The position numbers were made by a program, and so were the translations under genes. From positions 3,774,795-3,838,794 of the forward strand of contig OX155957.1 of NCBI GenBank assembly GCA_944548615.1: 64,000 nt of DNA. The letters are read 5' to 3'. The notes beneath the pieces are model-generated. The model was not told where the DNA came from, searched no databases, and was given only the letters and a program-made list of their open reading frames with translations. The DNA comes from Micropterix aruncella (Eukaryota; Arthropoda; Insecta; Lepidoptera; Micropterigidae). Below, one piece after another: positions 1 through 11,048 of the stretch (the first letter of the stretch is position 1; each line of letters opens with the position of its first letter).

Positions 1-364
1 CCACATCCGCTACCAATCGTTGGCTGTTATATAAATTTGTTCCATTTCGACTTTATTGGTCTCCGCTGAAAACAAAGATATTGTTGTAGGTTTCTGAAAT
101 AATTTCGTGGAATATCGAGCCATATTATTCTTCTACGTCCCTGACTTCTACGTCCTGAACTTCTTCTAACTATTTTGCCTGGAATTATTAGAAACATAAT
201 CTTTTGAGACGTATGTATTATATAAGCTAAGTATTCGCGTTTGTGGATCTTTGTTATCCACTATATTTATATGCTTTGAGACAAAATCACGGTAGGAATA
301 TTGAATGTCATTAAAATTGCACTGAAGAGAAAATTACAAGGAAGAGGGATTTTTTCCACTTTCT
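1..364. other. AT-rich sequence, nothing recognised
   Basis: I see no reading frame with family features, RNA gene or repeat boundary here. Confidence 0.5.
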
Positions 365-903
365 TTAAGGGCCTTCTATTTTTCTGTTTTGGCATCAATC
401 AATTCGGTGGCATTTTTCAAAATGTTTGTTATCTCAGAACTCCGTCATTTGCAAACCGATTTGAACAATTATTATTTTATTTGAAAGGCTACGCTTTCTG
501 ATTAGCCCCATCAAAATACTGTTCTGATGATAGGATCCATGAGGAATTGAGGGAACTCCTCAAATATTATCATATGATGTTAAAAATGGACATGTTGGTT
601 CAGTTCCGATGACAATGCATTTTCTTTATGGTAAGCATGACATGAGTCTTCAACCAGGGTTGCCTCCCGACGAGGGGACTTCTCAACGGTCAACAGCACA
701 GAGACAAAATTTTGTATACGCATTCAGTTATGATAGTCCGTTCTAAGTTTCACCAATACAGGACTGCGTCACCCAGGGCTGGCTATCAACGAGGGAACGC
801 CTCAACGGTCAACAGCACAGACACAAAATTTTGTATACGTTATTAAATTATGATAGCCAGTTCTAATTTTTACCATGAAATGGCTGCGGCACTTAAAGAA
901 AAA
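365..903 (+). repeat. Interspersed repeat A, copy 1
   Basis: This stretch aligns with 11893-12318 in the same orientation. Shared blocks include AACTCCGTCATTT, the 'ttgagg' block after a GATCCATGAGGAATT stretch, and CAACGGTCAACAGCACAG. This copy has an internal duplication with a period of ~119 bp, since CAACGGTCAACAGCACAG occurs near 684 and 803. Copy 2 has only one such unit. No coding capacity is visible. I cannot assign a superfamily. Confidence 0.75.
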
Positions 904-1374
904 GTTCAAATGAGTTTTTTTTTTAATTTTGTATTATATATTTATTAATTATCATCATTGTATAAAAAAACCTTATAAGTACAAATATATTATTAATACT
1001 TGGCAGTTTTTTCTATTAAAATAAATAACTTTAGTTCTAACCGTATATATCCGGTATTTAAAGTGCCTTTATGCATTTTTTCCATTCCTGGTCCAACCTA
1101 AAAGTTTGCTTAATTGCCCATATGCGCGATGTATCTAAAATTTCCAATACAAATTTTATTTTATTTATATTTATATAAGTAATGCAAATATTAAAAATAA
1201 CAGTATACAATTTCAGCGCAGGAATTATGCATAAGAATTGAATCAAAAGCAGAAAAAAGAATATATCGCATAGTCTAGTGGCAACGTCACCTAACTAGGC
1301 CGGGACCTGTTCTAAGGTAAACATTTATTTTTGAATGTGCTTGCAACAATACCGTGTTTATAAAAATGTCATAT
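904..1374. other. AT-rich sequence
   Basis: Low-complexity AT-rich DNA. A short block near 1280-1300 (CCTAACTAGGCC) recalls LINE-tail sequence that also occurs near 21075 and 36725. No gene is seen. Confidence 0.4.
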
Positions 1375-1778
1375 ATTTCATTTATGCACAAAATACTAAT
1401 TTTATTGTTTAATAAAATAAAATTAATCTCCGTGTTCCTTCCAACCCAATAGATTTAACCCTGCTCTTCATGTTCCTCGTGCTGGTACCAACTATAGGCA
1501 AAATGCATTTCTGTGGCGAATAAGTGACAATTGTAATTATTGCTTAAACGCTTTGACTTTGATCTATTCTGTACGAGTATTAACTCAGCTAGGCAGCGGC
1601 TGAACAGTGAATTCTTTAGCATTAATTGTTGAATATTTTTTGATGTATTTTTAATCGATAGCTTTATTTGAAAGGTCACACATGTTTCTACAACGTTACT
1701 TAAACGTGAAAACCTTTAATTGGCTCTCTGTTATCCTACTCTTCTTTTTGTTAAATTATAATTAGCTGTTGGTTTTCC

Positions 1779-1809
<31 letters not shown>

Positions 1810-1812
1810 AAA
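1375..1812 (+). repeat. Interspersed repeat B with (AAAT)n tail, copy 1
   Basis: It is the inverted counterpart of 45425-45835. Both copies share several hundred bases and end in a run of AAAT/ATTT units (here 1786-1812). The tail suggests the 3' end of a retroposon transcribed on the plus strand. No coding frame survives. LINE 3' end or SINE are both possible. Confidence 0.65.
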
Positions 1813-2145
1813 ATAATAGAATTGCAAAACCATATTAAAAATGACTAAAAACTGAAATAAAATAATTAAATTAAAGTTAGAAATGGAAAATTAAAATGTC
1901 AGCAAATAAATTCAAATCAGAAAAAAAACAAAACAATTTAAAATAGAAAAAAAACAGAATAAGAGTTTAAACAAAATAGTCCTGCATTTTTTACATATAA
2001 CTAAGATAAAATAGTGTTGAAACTAAAACAAATTATCTCTTAATCTACGTTTAAAAAATATAAATAATAATAATAATACTAGATAAAATAATAATAATAA
2101 TATAACATAATATAATATAAGATTCAAAATATTCAAATGTCCGGG

Positions 2146-2340
2146 TTAGATTATAATGTTCAATATTTTTAAAATTCCTTGTCTTCCCTCTTTTACAAGC
2201 CAGTTTCTAAGCAGCCTTTTAAAGTAGGTCTTATTTTGTGCTGATTTTATGTCGCCACGAAGAGCATTGAAAAACCTTGGGGCAATGAATGTATAGGTTC
2301 GCTGACCAAAAGTAGTATAAATACATATCTCACGTTTTTA
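2146..2340 (-). pseudogene. Non-LTR retrotransposon (LINE) C-terminal fragment
   Basis: The minus strand reads as the last ~60 residues of a LINE ORF2. There is a block with APRFFNALRGDIKS, followed by YFKRLLRNWL and a stop at 2146-2148. In Jockey/CR1-like LINEs this segment lies after the reverse transcriptase and has an 'aP+lwN.lP..i+' pattern. The catalytic domain is absent, so this is a severely 5'-truncated copy with an AT-rich 3' region leading towards 1820. Clade is not resolvable from so short a segment. Confidence 0.55.
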
Positions 2341-2421
2341 TAAGGATTGAATTGAAATGTTTTTGCTATGGTAAATCTCCCCTTGATCATAGTTTTTATG
2401 GTTAAGCATAGTAAAGAGTTT

Positions 2422-2656
<235 letters not shown>

Positions 2657-2940
2657 CTCCCTTTCCGCTGGCATTTTAAATGCCATTTGCATCGGAATCG
2701 TTATAGCGACGCTGTTAAGGTATATGGCAATGCTTCGAATATTCTGATGCTTCAATAATATCGAGAGAGCGAACATTCAGACAAGCGGAAGATTGAAAAT
2801 AAATGCGAGGAGCATATCATTTCTCCCTATTTCATTGCACACAGAAATATATAAAATTCAGTGTCGTTTACAGGGTGCAATGGTAATCATACAGAGGCGA
2901 GTGCAACATCGGCCTAGGAACAGACAGAAGGTAGTCACAA

Positions 2941-2947
2941 TATAAAA
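2941..2947 (+). promoter_or_regulatory. TATA-like box upstream of the short frame at 2976
   Basis: TATAAAA is preserved in both copies of the module (second at 4234-4240), about 35 bp before the ATG. That spacing would leave almost no 5' untranslated region, so function is doubtful. Confidence 0.25.
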
Positions 2948-2975
2948 GACGCGTAGTCGCAGTAACACGGTAGTT

Positions 2976-3248
2976 ATGGATAAAAAAATTACGGATAAGA
3001 AATTGTTTAAACAGGCAAAACCATCACCCCAGGTAGTTATAACGACATCGAGCCATTCCGTATCCCAAGGAGTGAAAATAAAATACTTTGAAGGCGAGTA
3101 CAATCTACAACTAAATATGTCAATTACAACGGGCGAAAGTAGTATAAAAGTAAACGTAAATATAAAAGTTATATATATTCTATCACGGAGTTTTTTTATA
3201 GATCTCTTTGAGGCCAATGATTTTGTTTTATTAACACGCTTTTATTAG
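2976..3248 (+). CDS. Unrecognised short frame in duplicated module, copy 1
   Basis: A 90-codon frame begins MDKKITDKK and contains a Ser/Thr/Val-rich stretch (VVITTSSHSVSQGV). I do not recognise it. The second copy (4269-4505) preserves the first ~65 codons but carries several amino-acid replacements (for example K to R, F to L, KI to NV), so there is no sign of protein-level constraint. It may be the first exon of an unknown transposable-element gene or simply chance. Confidence 0.2.
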   Translation: MDKKITDKKLFKQAKPSPQVVITTSSHSVSQGVKIKYFEGEYNLQLNMSITTGESSIKVNVNIKVIYILSRSFFIDLFEANDFVLLTRFY

Positions 3249-3483
3249 GTCGGCCTGTATGTAAATATGTAATGGAATCTAAGGAAACTAATTTAACCAT
3301 CTTCCAAGGATCGTAGCGTCATAAAAATTGGCACCTGTATGTAGTTCTGATGACAATACAATAATATTGACCTTGACATTTTTTCTCTGGACAGGAAGCC
3401 TTTTCTTCACGCAGTCGAAGAAAAGCTCAGGAACGATAATTAATTTAAATTTACTTATTACTTTATTATATACAACATATTTA

Positions 3484-3491
<8 letters not shown>

Positions 3492-3536
<45 letters not shown>
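3492..3536. repeat. (TA)n tract running into the assembly gap
   Basis: An AT dinucleotide tract stops at the N run. Confidence 0.95.
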
Positions 3537-3736
3537 NNNNNNNNNNNNNNNNNNNNNNNNNNNNNNNNNNNNNNNNNNNNNNNNNNNNNNNNNNNNNNNN
3601 NNNNNNNNNNNNNNNNNNNNNNNNNNNNNNNNNNNNNNNNNNNNNNNNNNNNNNNNNNNNNNNNNNNNNNNNNNNNNNNNNNNNNNNNNNNNNNNNNNNN
3701 NNNNNNNNNNNNNNNNNNNNNNNNNNNNNNNNNNNN
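3537..3736. other. Assembly gap of exactly 200 N
   Basis: Two hundred consecutive N. The round length suggests a placeholder, so the true length is unknown. The gap lies in a (TA)n tract between the two module copies. Confidence 0.98.
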
Positions 3737-3944
3737 GTAACCATTGTCCACTCTTCTAATTGTTTCCCAACCCAGGTAGGTTGCAGAAATGTCTAATAAA
3801 GTTTTATAACTCATCCGATGAATGAACAAGCCCGAAAAAAAAAAAGAATGGGCGCACTTAGTTACTTTCAAAAATACGACACCTCGTTTATTTTGTGGGT
3901 AACTGTTCGAAGACTTTTTCACAGTAGTGTATATATCTATATAT

Positions 3945-4640
3945 TTCTCCCTTTTCGTTGGCATTTTAAATGCCATTTTCATCGGAATCGTTATAGCGAC
4001 GCTGTTAAGGAATATGGCAATGCTTCGAATATTCTGATGCTTCAATAATATCGAGGGAGCGAAACATTCAGACAAGCGGAAGATTGAAAATAAATGCGAG
4101 GAGCATATCATTTCTCCCTATTTCATTGCACACAGAAAATACATAAAATTCAGTGTCGGTTTACAGGGTGCAATGGTAATCGTACAGAGGCGAGTGCAAC
4201 ATCGGCCTAGGAACAGACAGAAGGTAGTCACAATATAAAAGACGCGTAGTCGCAGTAACACGGTAGTTATGGATAAAAAAATTACAGATAAGAGATTGTT
4301 AAAACAGGCGAAACCATCACCCCAGGTAGTTATAACGACATCGAGCCATTCCGTATCCCAAGGAGTGAACGTAAAATACTTTGAAGGCGAGTACAATCTA
4401 CAACTAAATATGTCAATTACAACGGGCGAAAGTACTATAAAAGTAAACGTAAATATAAAAGTTATATGTATTCTATCACGGAAGTTTTTTTATAGATCTC
4501 TTTGAGGCCAATGATTTTGTTTTATTAACACGCTTTTATTAGATCGGCCTGTATGTAACTATGTAATGAAATCTAAGGAAACTAATTTAACCATCTTCCA
4601 AGGATCGTAGCGTCATGAAAATTGGCACCTGTATGTAGTT
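3945..4640 (+). repeat. Duplicated module, copy 2
   Basis: Second copy of 2655-3345. It lacks the long AT tract: only a short ATATATCTATATA precedes it. Its right end continues into a ~120-bp minisatellite, whereas copy 1 continues into different sequence. Confidence 0.85.
4269..4505 (+). CDS. Unrecognised short frame in duplicated module, copy 2
   Basis: A 78-codon frame homologous to 2976-3248. It diverges after about codon 68 because of a one-base indel (FFYRSL end instead of a longer tail). No family is recognised. TATAAAA at 4234-4240 precedes it. Confidence that it is translated is low. Confidence 0.18.
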   Translation: MDKKITDKRLLKQAKPSPQVVITTSSHSVSQGVNVKYFEGEYNLQLNMSITTGESTIKVNVNIKVICILSRKFFYRSL

Positions 4641-4659
4641 CTGATGACAATATAATAAT

Positions 4660-4880
4660 ATGGTACTGTCGAACTGATCTGATGATGGAGTCGGATGATA
4701 TGAACTGGAACTTCATGATGGAACATCGTGTCATAGCTGTGTTTGGACCTGTTAGAAAAGTCTTGGAATAAACTTTGACCACGATTAGGTTTCAAGATCT
4801 GATGATGAAGCCGGAAGATAGGCACTGGCATTCCATGATGGAATATCGTATCATAGCCGTGTGTATGTGAATATCGTATC
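4660..4880 (+). repeat. ~120-bp minisatellite, two diverged units
   Basis: Two units each contain CTGATGATG.AG.CGGA, GGCACTGG-like and ATCGT.TCATAGC.GTGT blocks spaced ~120 bp apart. The same unit is tandem at 15110-15348 and 16021-16400. Confidence 0.6.
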
Positions 4881-4884
4881 ATAG

Positions 4885-5215
4885 CCTAAAAGCGCGTTTT
4901 TAGTGTTTTTTTAAAACTATTAATTTATTATATTGTTTTCACATATTATTATATCAAACCGATTCGACAGCGCACGCCGTATAGCAACTCACCATCCCAT
5001 TTTTTTACGACTTGATTTACAAATAATTTGATTTCGTATTGAAAACCAATATATATCGCAATAAAATATATCTTATAGCACTTATCGATAAATGAGCTTT
5101 CTATTAGTGAAAGAATTTATTAAAGCGGATGAGTAGTTTCGGAGATTACCCCTTACATACAAACTTACAAACTTACAAATTTACAAACATTACTTCTTTA
5201 TATTATTAAAATATA
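4885..5215 (-). repeat. Helitron-like non-autonomous repeat, empty-site copy
   Basis: Matches the two halves of 60510-61245 (for example CAACTCACC, CTTTCTATTAGTGAAA and GATGAGTAGTTTCGGAG). Read on the minus strand it resembles the 5' region of lepidopteran Helitrons ('...ACTCATCCGC...CACTAATAGAAAGC...'). At ~5011 it has the uninterrupted sequence where the 60.6-kb copy holds a 434-bp foldback insertion. Confidence 0.6.
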
Positions 5216-5949
5216 TTACAATTTATCTGTACGATTGCACTGATTACTCAATATCCGAATGTAAAATGAATAAATAAATAAACAAAAAATAGATCGGGTA
5301 ATGCCTCTTATTGCTATTTCTTGACAGTGCGTTGTTTGTCGTTCATAACCAAATTAAGTCCCTTATGAGACATAATGTATCTTTTTATCTGAAATATTAC
5401 AAACAACAGATGTTGCAAACTACCAGAGCTATCAGCAAAATAAATTATCATAGGCGTATCATATTTTATTTATTTGAATATCCAACAAGCTCAAATATTT
5501 TTTACAGCCAATTATGTAAATCCAGAAAGAATGTCGCCACGGAGTGACACGCTAAGACGCCGCCGAGGAGACGTCTACGTCGCCGGCGAGACGCGACGTC
5601 GTCCGCGTCGTCAGCTCCCCGACGCGCCTTTTGAATAAAGCACAAAATTGCGGATGAATTAATTATAATAATGGCTGCCCTTCAAGGAATTCCCTAATAA
5701 TAAGGCTTGCTTCCGGTGCTATGCTAATTTTTTAATATTCCACCGCGTTTTAGTAGAGATGCCGAACTTAATTAAATTTCCTACAACGGATTTTGGAAAT
5801 GGCTATATATGAGGTTTAGCCAATTTTGCACATTCTTTGCCTGGATTTTTTCGCGGATTATGTTGTTATTGAAATTCTATACGTTTTTTCCTCACTTAAA
5901 TATTATTACTACAAGTGGAAGGATGTTCTTTTGTTATATTATTACAATA
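5216..5949. other. No gene recognised; GC-rich patch
   Basis: Mostly AT-rich. A short GC-rich CG-dense patch near 5555-5630 (GACGTC, CGCCGGCG) stands out from its surroundings and has no identity I can name. Confidence 0.4.
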
Positions 5950-6614
5950 CTAGCTGACCCGTGTCGACTTCATTGGGCGGTAAAACTTTTTACTTGTGAT
6001 GAAATTATGAGTGTGGTTTGGTTAGTACTGAGTGCTATGTTTTTTTTCTTGACTTCCAAAAGAAGGGTTATATTTTTACTGCTAGTATGGTATTTGCATG
6101 CCAATTTGACTATATTACCGCTATTTGTGAGTGTCTTCTTGTGAGTGTCTTATTTGGGAGTGTCTTATCTCTTCAACCATTTATGCATTAAAAGTGAAAT
6201 TATATGCTGTTTTGCATAATTGTTGATAATATGACAATTAAACCTGACCTAACGATTTAAATTATTTTTTCAATTAAAATATAACTTTTTGTTACTTAAA
6301 TATAAAATTTAGGCATATGCTGTCGCTGACATTATCAAGCTCTACAACTTTTCTTTAGAACTTAATCATGTATCTCTCATCGTTAAGGCAGCATTCGTTA
6401 GAAACGTTTTCGTTCGACCGTTTTCACCGACTTACTTTGGAAATCTGACTACCACAAAAACGTCTTTTCCTTTTTTCGATTAATATATAGCCTATAACAA
6501 ACGCAAATAACGTGGCTTTCTATTGCTAAAAGAATTTTCAAAATCGGTTCAGTAGATCCAGAGATTACTTTCTACAACGTCACAAACTTTACCTCTTTAT
6601 AATATTAGTATAGA
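5950..6614 (-). mobile_element. Complete non-autonomous Helitron, 665 bp
   Basis: On the minus strand the element starts TCTATACTAATATTATAAAG at 6614 and ends CTAG at 5950. The flanking bases are A (5' side) and T (3' side), the Helitron target-site rule. The 5' sequence, followed by AGGTAAAGTTTGT and an 'accgattttgaaaattcttt' block, matches what I know of abundant lepidopteran Helitrons. There is no Rep/helicase, so it would depend on an autonomous relative. The Helitron at 36109-42452 has a different 5' end. Confidence 0.85.
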
Positions 6615-7779
6615 TTAATATATATTTCCAACGTTTCACAGAGAAATTCGCCATTTAATATTATAGCTGCTTTATTATTTTCCCCTAAATAATCATGGTC
6701 CTTTTTTAATAACCAATTAATTACTAAAATGGTAGGTCGTAAGCCGGCATGTAACAATCAAATTTAATTGTATAACATATGAAGCTGTAATATTTAATTA
6801 AAATATTGTCGTGGATTGGATTTAAATAATAAATAAAATTGTAGACATTATATAAATTAGATGAACGGCGCCATCTAGCGATAAAATATTGTATAACATT
6901 AAATTAAAAAAACTCACGTTGTATACATAAACCACATATATTTAATAAAAAAAAAAATCTTGAGCACCGAGAACAACCGATTGCGTGCGGCGGCGGCTCT
7001 CAGCGCTATGCTATATAAAACGTCACGAGATACCTGCCGTAGGTAACGAATACCTTGCGAAGCCACACTCAAAAAGCCGAGTTAATGGACCAGGCTCACT
7101 TCAAGCCCCGCTAAAGGGCAATATCCCAGTGAAAGGCGTCACGGACCTTAGACAAGGACCATCGACTGACTCACAGAATGCGCAATCCTCTTCCAGCACT
7201 GGTGGATATTTATAGAGATAAAACGCGTCAATAGGGCCGTAACGGAGCTTGCCTAAATTGAATTTCGTTTCAATCAATATTGTTTCAACGAAGAACTTAA
7301 TTCTATAAAAATTGTGCTATACCGCGCATTGAAATCGTTTCTAATAATGATAAATACTATAGTTTACTTTTGAACCGACAGTCGTGTTTTTTTGTTTTTT
7401 AAATTATTTTGCTTGTTTCTTTTTTGACGTGCATTGGAGTTTTGAGTTGCGAGACTTTTTCCTCATCTATTATACGAGTATATGTATACTTGGTAGTCTA
7501 GATTCTACGTAGATATGTACATAGTTGCTATACAATTTAATTTACTATATGACTGAATTAACGTGCCATTCTGTATTAGTTGAATTTAGTTTTAAAGGAC
7601 ATAACCTAAAAATCAGAGCTTTATAAACTGTTATAAAAACCTATCTTTTCCAAACTGTTACTTGTGCTATCACGCGGTGCGATAAACATAAAAAAACAGT
7701 TTTTTAAAAATTTATTGATTAGTTTTATGTAAAGAATTTCCCAATAAGTAAAGTATTTTAGATAATTATAATAATAATA
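6615..7779. other. No gene recognised
   Basis: AT-rich sequence. GGCGCCATCTAGCG near 6868 is a motif frequent in lepidopteran repeats. A more GC-rich patch at 6975-7250 contains a TATATAAAA near 7012 and a 76-codon frame (6985-7215) that I cannot assign. It could be a captured exon or chance. Confidence 0.4.
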
Positions 7780-8256
7780 GCATTTAGGAATAGTGGTTTT
7801 TTACAAAAATGCTTAACATTTTTTTGCGGTGCGGCGCCGCACCGCATCGCCGCAAAATGTCGCCTTATGGCAGTACCCACGTACAGTGCACGGTGTGGCG
7901 CCGCAAAGTTACTACGACGCCGCAGTGGGCGAATAGTGTTGTAGTTGACTGTACGTAGAACTAGTGAAATGAGGTAGTCAATGCCAATATCTTCTTCGTT
8001 GGCACTCATTTTAAACAGTTCGATAAAAAATCAACAAAAATACGTGAAAACAAATAAAACAGACAAACATGTACCCTCTTTCGACTGCACTTAACAACTG
8101 AGCGGTGCCGCTCCGGCGCATATTACCGGTTTGCATGCGGTGCGGCGCCAGAACGCACCGTATGAAATATCATGAATATTTGTATGTAGGACGCCGCAGC
8201 GTTACCGCTCAGGCGGCGCGCCGCAGCCGCACCGCATCGTGTAGCTCGGCCCTTCA
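7780..8256 (-). mobile_element. GC-ended TIR-type DNA element, possibly PIF/Harbinger-like
   Basis: The right end, read on the minus strand, starts GGGCCGAGCTACACGATGCG followed by GCGGC-rich subterminal repeats, the style of insect Harbinger ends. Similar GCGGTGCGGCGCC blocks recur near 8135 and 7826. The left GC-rich block contains the perfect 20-bp palindrome GCGGTGCGGCGCCGCACCGC at 7826-7845. A frame starting MSANEED at 8009 resembles the acidic start of such transposases, but it runs out into non-coding sequence. No clear left TIR or target duplication was found. Confidence 0.4.
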
Positions 8257-8334
8257 TATCTAAGTTATGAGTGAGGACTATAAATGATAACGGACTACTT
8301 TCTAGACTTTATGTACAAATTATTGCATAAACCA

Positions 8335-9149
8335 CCAGCATAAACTATGCACATTCTAATATTGACCAAGTTGTTACAACTTTATATGCTGAATTGGTTT
8401 CACTAAATGCATGGTTTAAGTTATCCCTTAACACGTCCAAAACTGTTTCAATGTTTATATCCACTCAGAAAAATAAAATACAAAATACTCCACAGGTACA
8501 TATTGGGAAAAACAACATAGCCGATGTCAGTTCTCACAAATTTCTTGGTTTAGTTTTAGATAATCACTTGAGATGGAATGCACACGAAGAACAATTAAGT
8601 GACAAACTTTCTAGTGCCTGTTTTCTGCTGCGCCAAATACGAAAACTGATTAATTCTAAGGACACGAAAATGATTTATTTCGCTTATTTTCAGTCTTTTC
8701 TCCGTTACGGTATTCTCTTCTGGGCGCAATGCACCATCGATCTAAGGCATAATATTTTTTCAATGCAAAAACGGGCCATTCGAATTTTAACTAATCTGGG
8801 CTATGTAGAATCATGCCATGGTCATTTCAGAAGGCTTAAAATTCTCACCCTTCCATCTCTATACGTTTTAGAATGCGTTAAATTGATCACAAAAAACCTA
8901 GCTCAGCTGCCGATACATTCAGATACCCATAAACACTTTAGCAGGGGGAAAAATAATCTGATTCTTCCTCGTCCAAATCTAGAACTTTTTAAAAGAAATC
9001 CGAGCTACGTCAGAATTATATTATTATGCTACAATAAGCTACCCTCTAGTATAAAAAATATATGCCGCGAAGGAAAAATGCTCCAATTTAAAAATAAACT
9101 CAAATTATATCTAATTGAAAGAGAATTGTACGACATTAACGATCTCTAA
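8335..9149 (+). pseudogene. LINE reverse transcriptase, C-terminal part
   Basis: This is the C-terminal ~270 residues of a Jockey-superfamily-type non-LTR reverse transcriptase. Visible family motifs are LNAWFKLSLNTSKT (motif D region), KFLGLVLDNHLRW, the YFAYFQSFLRYGILFWA segment, MQKRAIRILTNL and a closing LKLYLIE. The catalytic YADD box and everything upstream are missing, so the protein could not reverse transcribe. The frame is open from before 8394 to a stop at 9147-9149 and shows no internal break, which suggests a fairly young truncated insertion. Clade (CR1, Jockey or Daphne-like) is uncertain. Confidence 0.8.
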
Positions 9150-9599
9150 AAACTGTTTGCATCTCGACTATATCTCTTTCTGTAATAGGTTTTAAAACGA
9201 TTTTCAATTGGACTAAAATGTATTAACTATTTTTATTATTAGGTAGGCACATAATAATTATACCTTTACTATTTTTATTTACAATATAATCACTAAGACA
9301 TTTTATTTTACTTTTTGACAACCGTCACATTTTTTTGTTATTTTTGACATTACATTTATTAATTTCATACTAAAAAAACTTATTTTTATCGGTATTTTAA
9401 AGAGTAATTTACTCTGTGTTTTTTATCTGGTAAACTAAATGGTGAGACTCGATTTAATTCTACAATAATACCTTCTTCATTCTTACGAGTAACCTTTTAC
9501 GTTTTGATTAGTAGTAGAAGAATTTGATCATTTAAAAAGAATTCAATGATATCACGGCCAAATGTAATACAACTGTCTATACAACTATGTATTAGTTTT
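8335..9599 (+). mobile_element. 5'-truncated LINE, family L1 of this window, copy 1
   Basis: The element keeps the reverse-transcriptase thumb/C-terminal region and the full 3' untranslated region. Its 3' part is shared with the copies at 15349-16020 (inverted) and 19673-20517. Those copies end in a TTTGA-type tail. Here the tail is replaced at ~9600 by repeat family P. Confidence 0.8.
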
Positions 9600-10790
9600 T
9601 AACCCCTCACGTTGCGAGGTAAAAACTCACCTATCACTTTTGCGCGCGACATATTCGCGCAAAAAATCGACGCGAGTCAACGGCCTTGAGAAAAACGATC
9701 ATAACTTATAAACCACTAAACGGAATAAAAAAAGATAAAGAGAGAAATGATCGCATTGAAATTTGACATATAAAACATTATAACCTTATCTCGTAAAACA
9801 ATTAAGATAATAATGAATAAATATTACACAATTGGCAAACTGAAAAAAACTCGCCTATAAAATCATTTCGATTTTTTTGTAAATACAGTTTTCGTAAATA
9901 TCAAAAATTGTAAATACAGTTATGTTCTTTATTAAATGCTTTACCAAAACGATATTTTTTTTTTACTTATTTGCATACAAAAATACGGAATAAATATTTA
10001 TTTATTCAGCCAAGAAAAATTTTATGTATTCTCGTAAAAAAAAATTTTTTTAATTTTTAATTTGTGACTACTTATGGTATTTTTTTATATGAAATTCTTT
10101 CAAAATAACTTTCTTACTACATCACTTCTTCTTAGAAATCACACCAGAACTTTGACCTTTGTCTGATATTATAGAAAAATCTAAAGTTTTGAGAGTTTCC
10201 GCGTCCGAACCTAATAATAAACTTTGAATGCCCATAATATAAAATTCGTTAGATTTTTTCAATTATATTGTCTTATCATAGACTTATTATATGTCTAATA
10301 ACTAATTACTATACTCCAAAGAGTCACATTTCATCGAAAAACTATGGAAAATCGCACTTTTTTCTCTCATAGTAATTATCAAAACAAGTTTCATTTTCGC
10401 GAGCCATATTAGAAAAACAACATATAATGTTCAAAATACGCCTAATTATGTGATAACTTAGGATGTAAATGAAGCAATACCTATTTTATTAGTAAATTAA
10501 AGCGACATTACGTCATGTTTCGCGATATATAGGGATATTTCACAAACATTACAAAATAAAAACGGCCATTTTTTCGCGAGCCCTTTGTTGTTGCCAAAGT
10601 GTTTTCTTCGAAAATTCGTGAAAAACAGCAAATGGATTGTCTAAATTGAATAATCCTAATGCCTACACTACTTAAAAATGGAAATTACTCACTTTTATCC
10701 GGTATACACTGCACTTATATACACAAAACACTTCACAAAACAAACACGTCGCGGAACTATACGCCGCCGCGGGGGGGCCGATCGACACTG
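9600..10790 (-). repeat. Repeat family P, copy 1
   Basis: Reverse complement aligns along ~1.2 kb with 58690-59850. Matched blocks include ATGAAATGTGACTCT, GACATATAATAAG, TTTAGATTTTTCT, AATATCAGACAAA and TTACGAGAATACAT. Read on the minus strand it starts with a GC-rich segment, passes through GTGAGTAATTT, and becomes strongly AT-rich. No coding frame is conserved. The family is not recognised. Confidence 0.8.
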
Positions 10791-11048
10791 CTGTTTTGAC
10801 GTCTAATGCTGAGTTTATCGGCGGTCGATGTTATCGTCGTTGGCCGGCGAATGAAAGATTATTTGGCCATGTCGTCCAGCGGTCAGAAAGCATTAAAGTA
10901 CGACGATTCGAATCGTAAATTGCATTTTTCGCAGCGGCGAGCGCGATATCCAAAATCGGATGTTTCGGATTGTAGGCGGCCGCCATACATGTCCCCAAAT
11001 GGATGTTACGTGCTCAGCGGGTGACAATAAACTATTTGATTTGATTGT
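10791..11048 (+). repeat. Possible retroposon 3' end with TTTGATTTGATTG tail
   Basis: A GC-richer stretch ends GACAATAAACTATTTGATTTGATTG, much like the tails of the LINE copies at 15349 and 20500. A 72-codon frame at 10806-11024 has no recognisable domain. Confidence 0.3.

Noticed and set aside
2858..3217. 119-codon minus frame with hydrophobic stretches
   Set aside because: Opposite-strand shadow of the duplicated module, and shortened by changes in the second copy. No family motif.
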